From assembly GCA_903860745.1 (NCBI GenBank), contig CAIORQ010000039.1, forward strand, positions 1 through 34,698: a DNA stretch of 34,698 nt. Direction: 5' to 3'. Below, piece by piece: positions 7,791-16,165 of this stretch. Source of the DNA: an uncultured Actinomycetes bacterium. Lineage in GTDB: Bacteria > Actinomycetota > Acidimicrobiia > Acidimicrobiales > RAAP-2. The translations under genes and the position numbers were made by a program. The first letter of the stretch is position 1; every line of letters starts with the position of its first letter. Below the pieces are notes generated by a model. The model had not been told where the DNA came from and searched no databases. It saw nothing but the letters and a program-made list of their open reading frames with translations.

Positions 7791-8840
7791 ATGTCACGAC
7801 GCGCCCGTCACATCACCGCACCGTCCCCGTCACGTCGCGTCAGGCGATTGGGTCGCGGCGCGACGACCGCACTGGTCGCCGCCACGACCTTCGGGACGCT
7901 GTTCGCGGCGTCGTCGGGTGGGGCCCAGACCCGGGTTGAGCCGAGTGGCGCAGCGGGCGCCCGACTCGCGCGTGTCGTGTCCACTCCCGCGCCGGTCTGT
8001 CAGAGCGTGGCGGCCACCGCCACGTCGAAGGCCAGGACCTCGTGCCTGGCCTGGTCGGTGCGCGACACCTGGGCGGGTCACGAGCCGGTCGTGGCGGTGC
8101 TCGACTTCCACCCCCAGGGCCAGGCCGCTGGGGTCTACGCCTACGCCGGATGGATGCGTACAGCGGCCACGGTGCTCGGCCTCTACCTGGGCTACGAGGG
8201 GCCCGGTACCACGACCCTGTCGAGGGGGCCCGAGGAGGTACCGGCCACGGGGCTGTCGCGACTCCTGGCCACCTTCAATTCGGGCTTCTACGAGAAGGAC
8301 GGCGCGGCGGGCTTCTTCACCAATCACACCCTGTACTACCCGATGATCAAGGGTCTCGCCACCGTGCTGCGCTACACCGACGGCACCGTGGGCATCACGC
8401 AGTGGGAAGGGGGGCCCACTCCAGGACCCACCGTCGTGATGGCGCGACAGAACCTCCCCCTCCTGGTCAACAACTCCGCGCCCACGCCCTCGACCGCCAA
8501 CAACTACGCCTGGGGCCTGACGCTGCACGGCGTCGCCGCGGTCTGGCGCTCGGCGTTGGGCATCGACCGCAACGGCAACCTGATCTACGCGGCCGCCCCG
8601 GCCCAGACCGCGGCCTCCATGGCGAGCGTCATGGTCCAGCTGCACTGCGTGCGCGCCATGGAGCTCGACATCAATCCCGAATGGCCGATCTTCGTCACCT
8701 ACGCCGGACCGGGCGCGAGGAGCCCGACGCTCGACGTGCCCAACCCCAACCAGATCCCCAACCGCTTCCTCTACACCAGCACCAAGGACTTCTTCGCGGT
8801 CTTCCTCTCGCGCGGGCCGGGTGACCCGCAGCCGTGGTAG
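7791..8840 (+). CDS. Phosphodiester glycosidase family (NAGPA-like) secreted protein
   Basis: The 349-residue protein starts at ATG 7791, seven bases after GAGAGG; the longer frame from 7683 runs into the upstream gene and lacks support. An arginine-rich N-terminus (RRVRRLGRGATTALVAATTF) and hydrophobic core ending near SSGGAQT form a signal peptide. The mature part matches the family of mammalian NAGPA and bacterial DUF2233: LATFNSGFYEKDGAAGFF, the middle block YAWGLTLHGVAAVWRSALGI, GIDRNGNLIYAAAP, and the signature RAMELDINPEWPIF with the aspartate in LDIN. Members cleave sugar-phosphate diester bonds, for example in wall polymers or mannose-phosphate modifications. The stop overlaps the GTG of the CapA-like gene by seven bases, so the two are probably translated together and may act on the same envelope polymer. 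Confidence 0.78.
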   Translation: MSRRARHITAPSPSRRVRRLGRGATTALVAATTFGTLFAASSGGAQTRVEPSGAAGARLARVVSTPAPVCQSVAATATSKARTSCLAWSVRDTWAGHEPVVAVLDFHPQGQAAGVYAYAGWMRTAATVLGLYLGYEGPGTTTLSRGPEEVPATGLSRLLATFNSGFYEKDGAAGFFTNHTLYYPMIKGLATVLRYTDGTVGITQWEGGPTPGPTVVMARQNLPLLVNNSAPTPSTANNYAWGLTLHGVAAVWRSALGIDRNGNLIYAAAPAQTAASMASVMVQLHCVRAMELDINPEWPIFVTYAGPGARSPTLDVPNPNQIPNRFLYTSTKDFFAVFLSRGPGDPQPW

Positions 8841-9976
8841 GCCGTCACGCGGCTCCGCGGCGTTCTCGGGTCCCCTGGTTCCTCGCCGGCGCCGTCGCGG
8901 TCCTCGTCGTCGCGGCGGGCGCCGTGGTGGCCGTGAGACCGAGCCACGGTATTCCCGCGACCATCGCCACGACTAGCACGACCGTCGTGGCGCGGCCCAC
9001 CACGACCCTGCCCGCGGTCACGTCCTTCACCCTCTCGGCGGTCGGCGACAGCGACCTCGGCAACATCCCCCAGGTCCCGGTCAACCCGACCGCCTACCTC
9101 GCGCCGATCAAGGCCGCGGTGGCGGCCGACGTCGTCTTCGCCAATCTCGAGGGCACGATGACGACCCGGGGCTACTCCAAGTGCGGGGCGGGCTCCACCG
9201 AGTGCTACGCCTTTCGCGTCCCGCCGTCCTTCGCCGCCGCCTACCGCGCCACGGGCTTCACCGTGCTCAACAGCGCCAACAACCACTCCTACGACTTCGG
9301 CGCCCAGGGGCAGGCCGACACCTCGGCGGCCCTGGCGGCGGTGGGGATCGTCCAGGCCGGGCTACCGGGTCAGATCGGCCTCGTGCACGTGAAGGGCGTG
9401 TCGGTCGCCTTCGTCGACTTCGCCCCCTACACCTTGACCAACGACATGCTCGACACGACGCAGGCCGCGGCGCTCATCGCGCGGGCCCGGCGCGAGGCGA
9501 AGGTCGTGGTGGTCTACATGCACTCCGGTGCCGAGGGCTCCGACGCGGACCACGTCACGCGCCAGAGCGAGTACTACTTCGGGGAGGACCGGGGCAATCC
9601 CTACGCCTTCGCCCACTTCGCCATCGACGAGGGTGCGGACCTGGTGTTGGCCAGCGGACCGCACGTCCTGCGGGGCATGCAGTGGTACAGGGGTCGCCTC
9701 ATCGCCTACTCCCTGGGCGACTTCGCCAACTACGACGCCTTCGCGAGCGGGGGGAACCTCTCGCTCTCCGCCGTCCTGCACGTCACGATGAGTTCCCAGG
9801 GACGGATCCAGAGCGCTTCCGTCGTGCCCATCACCATCGATTCGGGCGGTCAGGCCTTTGTCGACCCGACCCACGCCGCGTGGAACTTCATGAACCAGCT
9901 CTCGCGTGAGGACTTCGGAACGAGCGCGGCGCTCATCGGCGCAGCCGGCGCGGTAACGGTGCCGGCGGGGGCCTAA
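8834..9976 (+). CDS. CapA family protein (metallophosphatase-fold, PGA_cap)
   Basis: The 380-residue protein starts at GTG 8834, overlapping the previous stop. One N-terminal TM (about residues 14-34, VPWFLAGAVAVLVVAAGAVV) follows a basic stretch, so it is membrane-anchored with its catalytic part outside. The domain carries the CapA/PgsA metal-site motifs in order: VGDSDLG, VVFANLEGTM, NSANNHSYDFG, VVVYMHSGAEG, and ASGPHVLRGMQ ending in IAYSLGDFANY. Family members take part in poly-gamma-glutamate or capsule synthesis, and the fold is that of calcineurin-like phosphoesterases. No PgsB/PgsC or CapB/CapC genes are nearby, so poly-glutamate production is not supported here. The pairing with a phosphodiester glycosidase suggests envelope-polymer trimming. 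Its TAA overlaps the stop of the convergent gene. Confidence 0.85.
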   Translation: MVGRHAAPRRSRVPWFLAGAVAVLVVAAGAVVAVRPSHGIPATIATTSTTVVARPTTTLPAVTSFTLSAVGDSDLGNIPQVPVNPTAYLAPIKAAVAADVVFANLEGTMTTRGYSKCGAGSTECYAFRVPPSFAAAYRATGFTVLNSANNHSYDFGAQGQADTSAALAAVGIVQAGLPGQIGLVHVKGVSVAFVDFAPYTLTNDMLDTTQAAALIARARREAKVVVVYMHSGAEGSDADHVTRQSEYYFGEDRGNPYAFAHFAIDEGADLVLASGPHVLRGMQWYRGRLIAYSLGDFANYDAFASGGNLSLSAVLHVTMSSQGRIQSASVVPITIDSGGQAFVDPTHAAWNFMNQLSREDFGTSAALIGAAGAVTVPAGA

Positions 9977-10596
9977 CAGCCGCCGGCCGGTCCGGCGACC
10001 CCGCGTCCGAGGGTGGGCGTGTCGACGGTGCCGATGTTGAGGGGACGCGGGTTGGGTCCGAGGTGAACCACGTACCACTGACCGTGCCAGGAGATCAGCG
10101 AGGCGACGGCCACCGAGCGCACGACGTGGTCCTGGGAGTAGACGAGGCGCACTCCGGGCAGGTGCCAATAGCCGATGGAGTTCTCGCACCAGCCGGGCTC
10201 GATCCACGCCGCGTCGCCCGGGTTGACGTTGATCCCGAGGTAGGCCACGGGCCCGTGGCCGAAGATCGAGGCGTGGTAGGCGGCGAGGTCGAGCCGGTAG
10301 AAGGCGATGAGCCGGTCGGCGTAGTCCGACGCGGGGTAGGCGATCTCGTGGGTCTTCATCGCGACGTAGGCCGATTCGGGGAAGAACAGGCCCTGGGCCC
10401 GGGGCAGGGAATCGAGCGAGATGTCGTGGAACAAGCTCGCCATGCGCGCGCCCAGCGACGCGCCGAAGGGGGGCTCGACCACCTGGGCGCTCTGCGCTCC
10501 CGCGGTCGGTGCCGGAACGGCGAGGAGCACGGCGAGCATGGCGGCGCCGAGGGCACCTCGAGCGCGCCAGTGGCTGAAGCGACGTCGAACTATCAC
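9973..10596 (-). CDS. Hypothetical secreted protein with palindromic leaderless promoter
   Basis: The 207-residue protein has a signal peptide (about residues 1-34, cut near PTAGAQS). The mature part contains a SLFHDISLDSLPRAQGLFFP start and two clear patches, AYLGINVNPGDAAWIEPGWC and WHGQWYVVHLGPNPRP, suggesting a small beta-rich globular domain. There are two cysteines, one near the middle and one at the very C-terminus, so a disulfide is possible. I do not recognise the family. The start is GTG 10594-10596, six bases after TAGGCT on the minus strand (10608-10603), so the mRNA is probably leaderless. The promoter lies inside a perfect 11-bp inverted repeat. Its stop codon overlaps that of the convergent CapA-like gene. 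Confidence 0.65.
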   Translation of the reverse strand: MIVRRRFSHWRARGALGAAMLAVLLAVPAPTAGAQSAQVVEPPFGASLGARMASLFHDISLDSLPRAQGLFFPESAYVAMKTHEIAYPASDYADRLIAFYRLDLAAYHASIFGHGPVAYLGINVNPGDAAWIEPGWCENSIGYWHLPGVRLVYSQDHVVRSVAVASLISWHGQWYVVHLGPNPRPLNIGTVDTPTLGRGVAGPAGGC

Positions 10597-10620
10597 GCCA
10601 CCAGCCTACGGTGGCGTGAT
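10592..10620. promoter_or_regulatory. Perfect 11-bp palindrome over the -10 and start codon of the secreted-protein gene
   Basis: ATCACGCCACC (10592-10602) and GGTGGCGTGAT (10610-10620) are exact reverse complements with a 7-bp spacer. The spacer holds the minus-strand -10 TAGGCT, and the left arm contains the GTG start at 10596. A dimeric repressor bound here would block RNA polymerase directly. Confidence 0.55.
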
Positions 10621-10720
10621 CGGCGCCCACCGAGATCGAGGGTCGGAATTCTTAGGGGGTTCTTCGGCGGCACCCGGGTGCTTCACAGCTCTCGCCTCGA
10701 GCGTCGCGAGTCGACTTCGC

Positions 10721-10740
10721 TAGGGTGTACGAAACGAGGA
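10721..10740 (+). promoter_or_regulatory. -10 element and ribosome binding site of the 276-residue secreted protein
   Basis: TAGGGT (10721-10726) is a plausible -10, placing the transcript start near 10733. GAGGA ends at 10740, nine bases before ATG 10750, and decides this start over the longer upstream frame. Confidence 0.45.
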
Positions 10741-10749
10741 GTTCGCCCC

Positions 10750-11580
10750 ATGTCGCAGTCAGTACGCCGTTTCGCCGTCCTCGGATGCCTGGTGCTCGCC
10801 AGCCTCGGACCCGTCGTGGGACCCTCCGACGTCGCCTCCGCCGCGTCCACGACGGCGACGAGCCCCGTGTCTCTGATCTTGAACAAGACCGACGGCTACC
10901 TGGCCAAGGTGCGCGCTTACTTCTTGTGCAATACGGCCACCTGCAAGAAGGACCGCAGCACCCTGCTCGCCAGCGCCCGTTCGTCGATGACCTCGTTGTG
11001 GGGCCTCTCGAACGAGGCGGCCAGCGCCAAGGTCCAGTCCAAGTACCACGCCGTGCTCTCCCAGTACGTCAGCGACATGCGGGCCCTGAAGACCTCCTAC
11101 TCGGAGTTCTTCGTGACCGCCTCGCGGGTCACCCTGTCGGGTCTGGTGGGGAACATCTTCTACCAGACCTCCGACGTCGCGTCCGACGTCAACGTCCTGC
11201 GCGCCCTGGAACAGAAGAAGACGGTCGCCTTCGACCTGTGGGTGGAGGGCGAGGCCGCCACCCTGGTCGCCATGCAGACCGACGCCTCGGCGCTGCAGTC
11301 GTCCTCGGCGACGACCGCCATCGGCATCTACGCCAACCAGTTGCTCGAGGCGGAGAGCCACTCGTTGATCTCCCACGCCCACGGTCCGGTCGCCTCCTTC
11401 AACGCGCAACTGGTCACCTTTGCGAACAACCAGCTGCGCATCTCGGTGAGCGAGGTCCTCTACCTCCAGGGCAAGAAGGCCCCGATGAGTGAGACCCAGG
11501 TGGCCAACCTGAACGTGAGCGTCTCCAAGGAGTTCGCGGCCCTGATCACCGCCGAGACCAAACTGGTGAAGAAGAAGTAG
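10750..11580 (+). CDS. Hypothetical secreted helical protein
   Basis: The 276-residue protein starts at ATG 10750 with GAGGA nine bases upstream. It has a signal peptide (MSQSVRRFAVLGCLVLASLG, probably cut after ASAAS near residue 35). The remainder is almost all helix-forming, with one close cysteine pair (FLCNTATCKKD) near residues 58-63 and a lysine-rich end, KLVKKK. Hydrophobic spacing suggests a long helical bundle, perhaps adhesive or wall-associated. I do not recognise a family. The open frame extends upstream to 10063, but that part is antisense to the convergent secreted-protein gene and lacks a ribosome binding site, so I reject it. Confidence 0.68.
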   Translation: MSQSVRRFAVLGCLVLASLGPVVGPSDVASAASTTATSPVSLILNKTDGYLAKVRAYFLCNTATCKKDRSTLLASARSSMTSLWGLSNEAASAKVQSKYHAVLSQYVSDMRALKTSYSEFFVTASRVTLSGLVGNIFYQTSDVASDVNVLRALEQKKTVAFDLWVEGEAATLVAMQTDASALQSSSATTAIGIYANQLLEAESHSLISHAHGPVASFNAQLVTFANNQLRISVSEVLYLQGKKAPMSETQVANLNVSVSKEFAALITAETKLVKKK

Positions 11581-11596
11581 CCCCGGGGAGACCGTC

Positions 11597-11893
11597 ATGA
11601 CCCAGGCCCCGTCGGTGATGGACTCGCACAGCGGCGTCGTGGGGTGCGTCGCCCTCACGCACGAGGACCTCCTCGACGGCCTCGACGCGCCAAGGGTCGT
11701 CGCGCGCGACCGTGGCGCGCTGTTGAACGGCGTCGCCACCGACTGCGTCCCGGTGGCCAGGCGCGGGCCCCTCGTCCCGGACCACGACCTCACCGCCGAC
11801 GACCCCGGGGCCCCACGGATCCCCACGGGGTGGGTCGTGCCCCGTTCCACCATGGTCGCAGGCGCGCAGCACCGGATCGCGACGCCGAGGTGA
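11597..11893 (+). CDS. Possible small ORF coupled to the PfkB gene
   Basis: This 98-codon frame fills the otherwise empty 309-bp gap between the helical secreted protein and the PfkB kinase. It starts at ATG 11597 with GGGGA nine bases upstream, and its TGA (11891-11893) overlaps the kinase GTG at 11890, a classic coupling arrangement. Third positions are more than 90 percent G or C and first positions are G-rich, as in its neighbours. The product (starting MTQAPSVMDSHSG) has two cysteines, no TM and no motif I recognise. The opposite strand is also open across this stretch, so it may be a chance frame in GC-rich DNA. Without a homologue I rate it doubtful. Confidence 0.35.
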   Translation: MTQAPSVMDSHSGVVGCVALTHEDLLDGLDAPRVVARDRGALLNGVATDCVPVARRGPLVPDHDLTADDPGAPRIPTGWVVPRSTMVAGAQHRIATPR

Positions 11894-12846
11894 GCGCGAC
11901 GCGTGCCCGCGTGGTGTGTCTGGACACCGTGATGATCGACTTCGCGTTGAGCGTCGACGTGCTTCCCGCGCGTGGAGACGACGCGCTGTCGAACAAGCGA
12001 TTGGTGACCGCGGGCGGGGGGTACAACATGATGAGCGCCGCCCGCCGCCAGGGCCTCGAGGCGCTCTACGCCGGCCAACTGGGGCGAGGGCGTTTCGCCG
12101 ACATCGCTCGCGCCGTCCTCGAGGATGAGGGCATCGTGGTGGGCGTGGAACCACGTGGCGACCAGGACCTCGGTGTCTGCGTAGTGCTGGTCGAGGCCAG
12201 TGGCGAACGTACCTTCATCACCTCGCCCGGAGCCGAGCTGACCCTGAGCCGCCAGGAGCTTGCGGCGATCGAGTTGCGGTCCAGCGACGTCGTGTACGTG
12301 TCGGGCTACAACGTGGTCTACCCCGAGCTGGCGGCCACGGTGACCCACTGGCTGAGCGCCCTGCCGGCCGAGGTGGTCGTGGCCTTCGACCCGGGGCCGC
12401 GCGCCGCGGACATCGATCACGGGGTGATGGCCCACGTGTTGGGTCGCACGGACTGGCTCTTGTGCAACGCGGCCGAGGCCCGCCACATGAGCGCGCAGAC
12501 CCAGACCGCGCGCTGCGCGACGGTGCTGCACGAGCGCTGGGGCTTCGACCAGGTCGTGGTGCGCGACGGGGCCCGGGGCTGTTCGGTCGCCAGTGACGAC
12601 GGCGTCTGGGACGCACCGGGCTTTGTGACGGAGGTCGTCGACACCAACGGCGCCGGCGACGTGCACAACGGCGTGGTCATCGCGGAGCTCTCCCTCGGGG
12701 CATCGCTCGAGGAGGCGACCCTGCGCGCCAACGCCGCCGCCGCCATCGCCATCGCGACCTTCGGGCCGGCCACCTGTCCCGGGCGCGACGAGGTCGACCG
12801 CCTCCTCTCGGACCAGCCGCGCCGGGTGACGCGCCGCGGGGCCTAG
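11890..12846 (+). CDS. PfkB-family carbohydrate kinase
   Basis: The 318-residue protein starts at GTG 11890. It has the ribokinase-fold pattern: an N-terminal VVCLDTVMIDFALSVD strand, the glycine-rich substrate motif GGGYNMMSAARRQGLEALYAG (about residues 39-59), and the C-terminal PfkB signature DTNGAGDVHNG (about residues 251-261) with the catalytic aspartate in GAGD. It should transfer phosphate from ATP to a sugar or nucleoside in the cytoplasm. The sugar is not readable; the GAGDVHNG end deviates from the more common GAGDxFxxG. The longer frame to 11644 is unlikely, as it would overlap the preceding ORF for 250 bp. It is convergent with the TrmO-like gene, and their ends overlap by four bases. 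Confidence 0.8.
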   Translation: MSATRARVVCLDTVMIDFALSVDVLPARGDDALSNKRLVTAGGGYNMMSAARRQGLEALYAGQLGRGRFADIARAVLEDEGIVVGVEPRGDQDLGVCVVLVEASGERTFITSPGAELTLSRQELAAIELRSSDVVYVSGYNVVYPELAATVTHWLSALPAEVVVAFDPGPRAADIDHGVMAHVLGRTDWLLCNAAEARHMSAQTQTARCATVLHERWGFDQVVVRDGARGCSVASDDGVWDAPGFVTEVVDTNGAGDVHNGVVIAELSLGASLEEATLRANAAAAIAIATFGPATCPGRDEVDRLLSDQPRRVTRRGA

Positions 12847-13301
12847 AAGTAGTTCTCGCCGAGTTCCTCGCTCCAGGCGGGTGCGCGAACCTCGCCGCGG
12901 GGCACGCTCCAGCGGAACACCGGCTTGATGTCCAGCACCGGCGTGCCGTCGATGCCGTCGAGACCCCGCACGCGCAGAGACCGCTCGGTGACCTCATCGA
13001 GCTCGACCGTGGTGAGCAGGATGCGGTTCGGACGGTCCTTGTTGCGCTGGGCGAAGACGCCCACGTCGGGCCAGTTCTCGTTGCCGCGGGGACGCCGGTG
13101 CCACGGAGCGGGCGGCACGTCCTCGGCCCAGTCGGCGAAGAAGACGATCTCGACGTGACTGAACTCGCCCAATCCCGTCAGGGCCTCGCTGGGGACGTCG
13201 GTGGCCAGTTCGACCGTGGACACGATGTCGTCCCAGTTGTCGTCGAGCGCCTCGCTGCGCTCATTGCGGATGTAGGCCACTGCTCGCATGGGGAGGTTCA
13301 T
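12843..13301 (-). CDS. TrmO/YaeB (TsaA-like) family tRNA methyltransferase
   Basis: The 152-residue protein matches the UPF0066/TsaA beta-barrel fold: VAYIRNERSEALDDNW at the N-terminus, GEFSHVEIVFF, then GVFAQRNKDRPNRILLTTVE and the end block GLDGIDGTPVLDIKPVFRW. In E. coli the family member TrmO uses S-adenosylmethionine to methylate N6-threonylcarbamoyl-adenosine 37 in tRNA. This protein lacks the C-terminal domain of E. coli TrmO and is the short form common in archaea and actinobacteria. The GVFA-R-RPN-I core is present, although the usual GVFATRSPxRPNPI reads QRNKDRPNRI here, so the exact substrate may differ. The start ATG 13299-13301 is six bases after TACGAT, a leaderless-type start. 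Confidence 0.75.
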   Translation of the reverse strand: MNLPMRAVAYIRNERSEALDDNWDDIVSTVELATDVPSEALTGLGEFSHVEIVFFADWAEDVPPAPWHRRPRGNENWPDVGVFAQRNKDRPNRILLTTVELDEVTERSLRVRGLDGIDGTPVLDIKPVFRWSVPRGEVRAPAWSEELGENYF

Positions 13302-13307
13302 GGGACC

Positions 13308-13313
13308 ATCGTA
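13308..13313 (-). promoter_or_regulatory. -10 element of a leaderless start (TrmO-like gene)
   Basis: Minus strand reads TACGAT, then six bases, then ATG at 13301. No ribosome binding site is present. Confidence 0.45.
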
Positions 13314-13378
13314 GTGAACGGACCTGGCCCGGAGAGGCGACGGAGTAGGGTGGTGCGCGCATGGGGAGCGGGGATGGA

Positions 13379-13981
13379 ATGGGCGAACTGACTTTCACGT
13401 ACGGCACGATGGCGGCGGGCAAGTCGACCCTGGCCCTGCAACTGTGCTGGCAACTGCGCCAGACGCGCTCGGACGTGGCCCTGTGGACCTTCGGCGACCG
13501 CAGCGACGCGGGCATGGTCACCAGTCGCATCGGTATCGAGGCCCACGCCGACGCCATCGTCCCGGGTGAGGACCTGACGGTGCACATCCGGCGCCTGCTC
13601 GACGAGGGTGACAACATCCTGGTCATCGACGAGGCCCAGTTCGCCAGCGTGGAGCAGGTGGATCAACTGGCCGAACTGGTCGACGAGCACGGCCTCGACG
13701 TCCACGCCTTCGGCCTGTCCGCCGACTTCCTGCTCAACGTCTTTCCCGGCTCGGCTCGCCTCTTCGCGATCGCCGACCGCGCCCAGGAGCTGCCGCTGGC
13801 GACGACCTGCTGGTGTGGCCAGAAGGGGCGCTGCAACGCGCGCGTCATCAACGGGGCGATCACCCGCGAGGGGTCGCAGTTCCTGACCGGCGACGTCAGC
13901 CACGGCGTCATCCACTACCAGGTGCTCTGCCGCAAGCACTACCGCCTGGGGCAGTTGGGACCCGAGGGCGACGAGGCCTAG
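13379..13981 (+). CDS. tdk: Thymidine kinase
   Basis: The 200-residue protein is a type II (TK1-like) thymidine kinase: it phosphorylates thymidine to dTMP with ATP in the salvage pathway. The P-loop GTMAAGKS lies at residues 9-16, the Walker-B-like VIDEAQF at about 82-88, and the zinc-lasso cysteines appear as CWCGQKGRC (about 144-152) with VLCRKHY near 182-188. I chose ATG 13379 because MGELTFTYGTM matches the family start. ATG 13361 in the same frame would add six residues (MGSGDG) and sits nine bases after a TAGGGT, so it cannot be excluded. The stop overlaps that of the convergent phosphofructokinase gene. Confidence 0.92.
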   Translation: MGELTFTYGTMAAGKSTLALQLCWQLRQTRSDVALWTFGDRSDAGMVTSRIGIEAHADAIVPGEDLTVHIRRLLDEGDNILVIDEAQFASVEQVDQLAELVDEHGLDVHAFGLSADFLLNVFPGSARLFAIADRAQELPLATTCWCGQKGRCNARVINGAITREGSQFLTGDVSHGVIHYQVLCRKHYRLGQLGPEGDEA

Positions 13982-15009
13982 AAGAAGGCCGTGCAGAGCT
14001 CGTAGATCTCGCGCGGCACCTGGCGCTGGCCGGTGGCCACCGCCGTCAGCGGAGCGAGGACGACCTCGTTGCCGCGCACCACGGGGATGACGCCGAAGGT
14101 GCCCGCGGCCACCGCGTCGTAGGCGGCCGCTCCCACGCGAGTGGCCCAGATGCGGTCGTAGGCGGTCGGACTTCCGCCGCGCTGGAGGTGGCCCAGCACC
14201 GTGGTGCGCACCTCGAAGCCGCCGTGCGCGTCGATCTGGGAGGCCAGGAACTGTCCCACGCCGCGCGTGGCCAGGCGTACGCCGCCGATGCCCTCGGTGG
14301 GGACCCCGTTAAGCTCGGTGCCGCCCAGGGTCTCGAGGTTGATGCCCTCGGCGACCACCACGATGGAGAAGCCGTAGCCCGTCGCGCGCCGCATCACCAG
14401 GTGGTCGATGATCTGGTCCATGGTGAGGGGGAACTCGGGGATCACGATGAGGTCGGCGCCTCCGGCGAGACCGCCCATGGCCGCCACCCAGCCCGTCGCG
14501 CGCCCCATGGTCTCGACGACCATGACGCGGTGGTGCGAGGCGGCGGTGGTGTAGAGCCGGTCGAGCGACTCACAGACGATGGACACCGCCGTGTCGAAGC
14601 CGATGCAGTAGTCGGTTCCCACGAGGTCGTTGTCGAGGGTCTTGGGGACCCCCACGACGTTGGCGCCGTGGTCGGCCAACCAGTTCGAGATCCTCTGGGT
14701 GCCGTCGCCTCCGATGGCCACCAGGGCGTCGAGGTGGGCGTCGATGGCCTCGAGGACCCGTTGGCGTCCGCCAGCGGGTTCGTCCAGGTTGTACCGCGCG
14801 GTGCCCAGCAGGGTGCCGCCCTGAGCCAACACGTTGCCGAAATCGTTCTTTTCTAGGCGTCGACCAGCGTATTCGTCAGCCAAGCCGGCCCAGCCGTTGG
14901 CGATGCCGATGACCTCGTGGCCGTCGCGAACGGCCATCTGGCCGATCGCTCGGATGGCCGCGTTCAGTCCGGGGGCGTCTCCACCAGCGGTCAGCACACC
15001 AATACGCAT
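13978..15009 (-). CDS. pfkA: 6-phosphofructokinase (PfkA family, ATP or PPi dependence unclear)
   Basis: The 343-residue enzyme phosphorylates fructose 6-phosphate in glycolysis. Visible motifs are GVLTAGGDAPGLNAAIR (residues 4-20), GGDGT (100-104), PKTLDNDL (122-129), the substrate block METMGR-like VVETMGRATGW, and GHLQRGGSP near the C-terminus. In classic ATP enzymes, residues 104 and 124 (E. coli numbering) are both glycine; in PPi enzymes they are aspartate and lysine. This protein has glycine at the first and lysine at the second, the mixed pattern of the actinobacterial group III PFKs, which include both ATP and PPi users. The start ATG 15007-15009 has GAGGTGGAG upstream. It diverges from pstB across a PHO-box-like region. 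Confidence 0.93.
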   Translation of the reverse strand: MRIGVLTAGGDAPGLNAAIRAIGQMAVRDGHEVIGIANGWAGLADEYAGRRLEKNDFGNVLAQGGTLLGTARYNLDEPAGGRQRVLEAIDAHLDALVAIGGDGTQRISNWLADHGANVVGVPKTLDNDLVGTDYCIGFDTAVSIVCESLDRLYTTAASHHRVMVVETMGRATGWVAAMGGLAGGADLIVIPEFPLTMDQIIDHLVMRRATGYGFSIVVVAEGINLETLGGTELNGVPTEGIGGVRLATRGVGQFLASQIDAHGGFEVRTTVLGHLQRGGSPTAYDRIWATRVGAAAYDAVAAGTFGVIPVVRGNEVVLAPLTAVATGQRQVPREIYELCTAFF

Positions 15010-15027
15010 CTGTCTCCACCTCGTCGA

Positions 15028-15056
15028 TTGCTACCCCCGCGAACACTTTACGTTAA
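15028..15056 (-). promoter_or_regulatory. Candidate pfkA promoter
   Basis: On the minus strand TTAACG (15056-15051) and TAGCAA (15033-15028) are 17 bp apart, ending about 19 bases before the pfkA start. The surrounding DNA is AT-rich for this window. Confidence 0.4.
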
Positions 15057-15123
15057 TTGGCTTTTGGTGGACCCGGGTGTCACGGAACCTAGGCAGATGC
15101 TCGGTATCTGCGAGGTGGGTGGT

Positions 15124-15158
15124 TGAACGTTCGGTGACGTGAGGTCACCGAAAGTTCA
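15124..15158. promoter_or_regulatory. 35-bp near-perfect palindrome between pfkA and pstB
   Basis: TGAACGTTCGGTGAC (15124-15138), spacer GTGAG, and GTCACCGAAAGTTCA (15144-15158) pair with 14 of 15 matches. It overlaps PHO-box-like 11-mers on both strands, so a regulator could face both genes. Confidence 0.55.
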
Positions 15159-15175
15159 TCTGGAGTTCGCAGTCT
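15143..15175 (+). promoter_or_regulatory. PHO-box-like direct repeats upstream of pstB
   Basis: Three adjacent 11-mers, GGTCACCGAAA, GTTCATCTGGA and GTTCGCAGTCT, follow the G(G/T)TCAYC-type pattern of actinobacterial PhoP sites. The third unit is weak. A likely pstB -10, TAGACT, is at 15224-15229 with no good -35, as expected for an activator-dependent promoter. Confidence 0.45.
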
Positions 15176-15289
15176 CGACGCGTGGACGTTGCTTTTCCCC
15201 GGGGGCGTCACGGGTGGGGTCCGTAGACTTTTGGCAGAGAGATTTCGCGGCGGTGACGCCTGGTCACGTCGCCAGGATCGGAGAACCAG

Positions 15290-16138
<849 letters not shown>

Positions 16139-16165
16139 GCCCTCGAAGCCACTAGCGTCGCGAGC

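Noticed and set aside
10063-10749. Upstream extension of the 276-residue secreted protein
   Set aside because: It lies antisense to another gene, and the real start at 10750 has a ribosome binding site and a signal peptide.
10759-12666. Long minus-strand frame of 635 codons
   Set aside because: It has no recognisable domain and is antisense to the helical secreted protein and PfkB kinase; high GC in third positions leaves antisense frames open.
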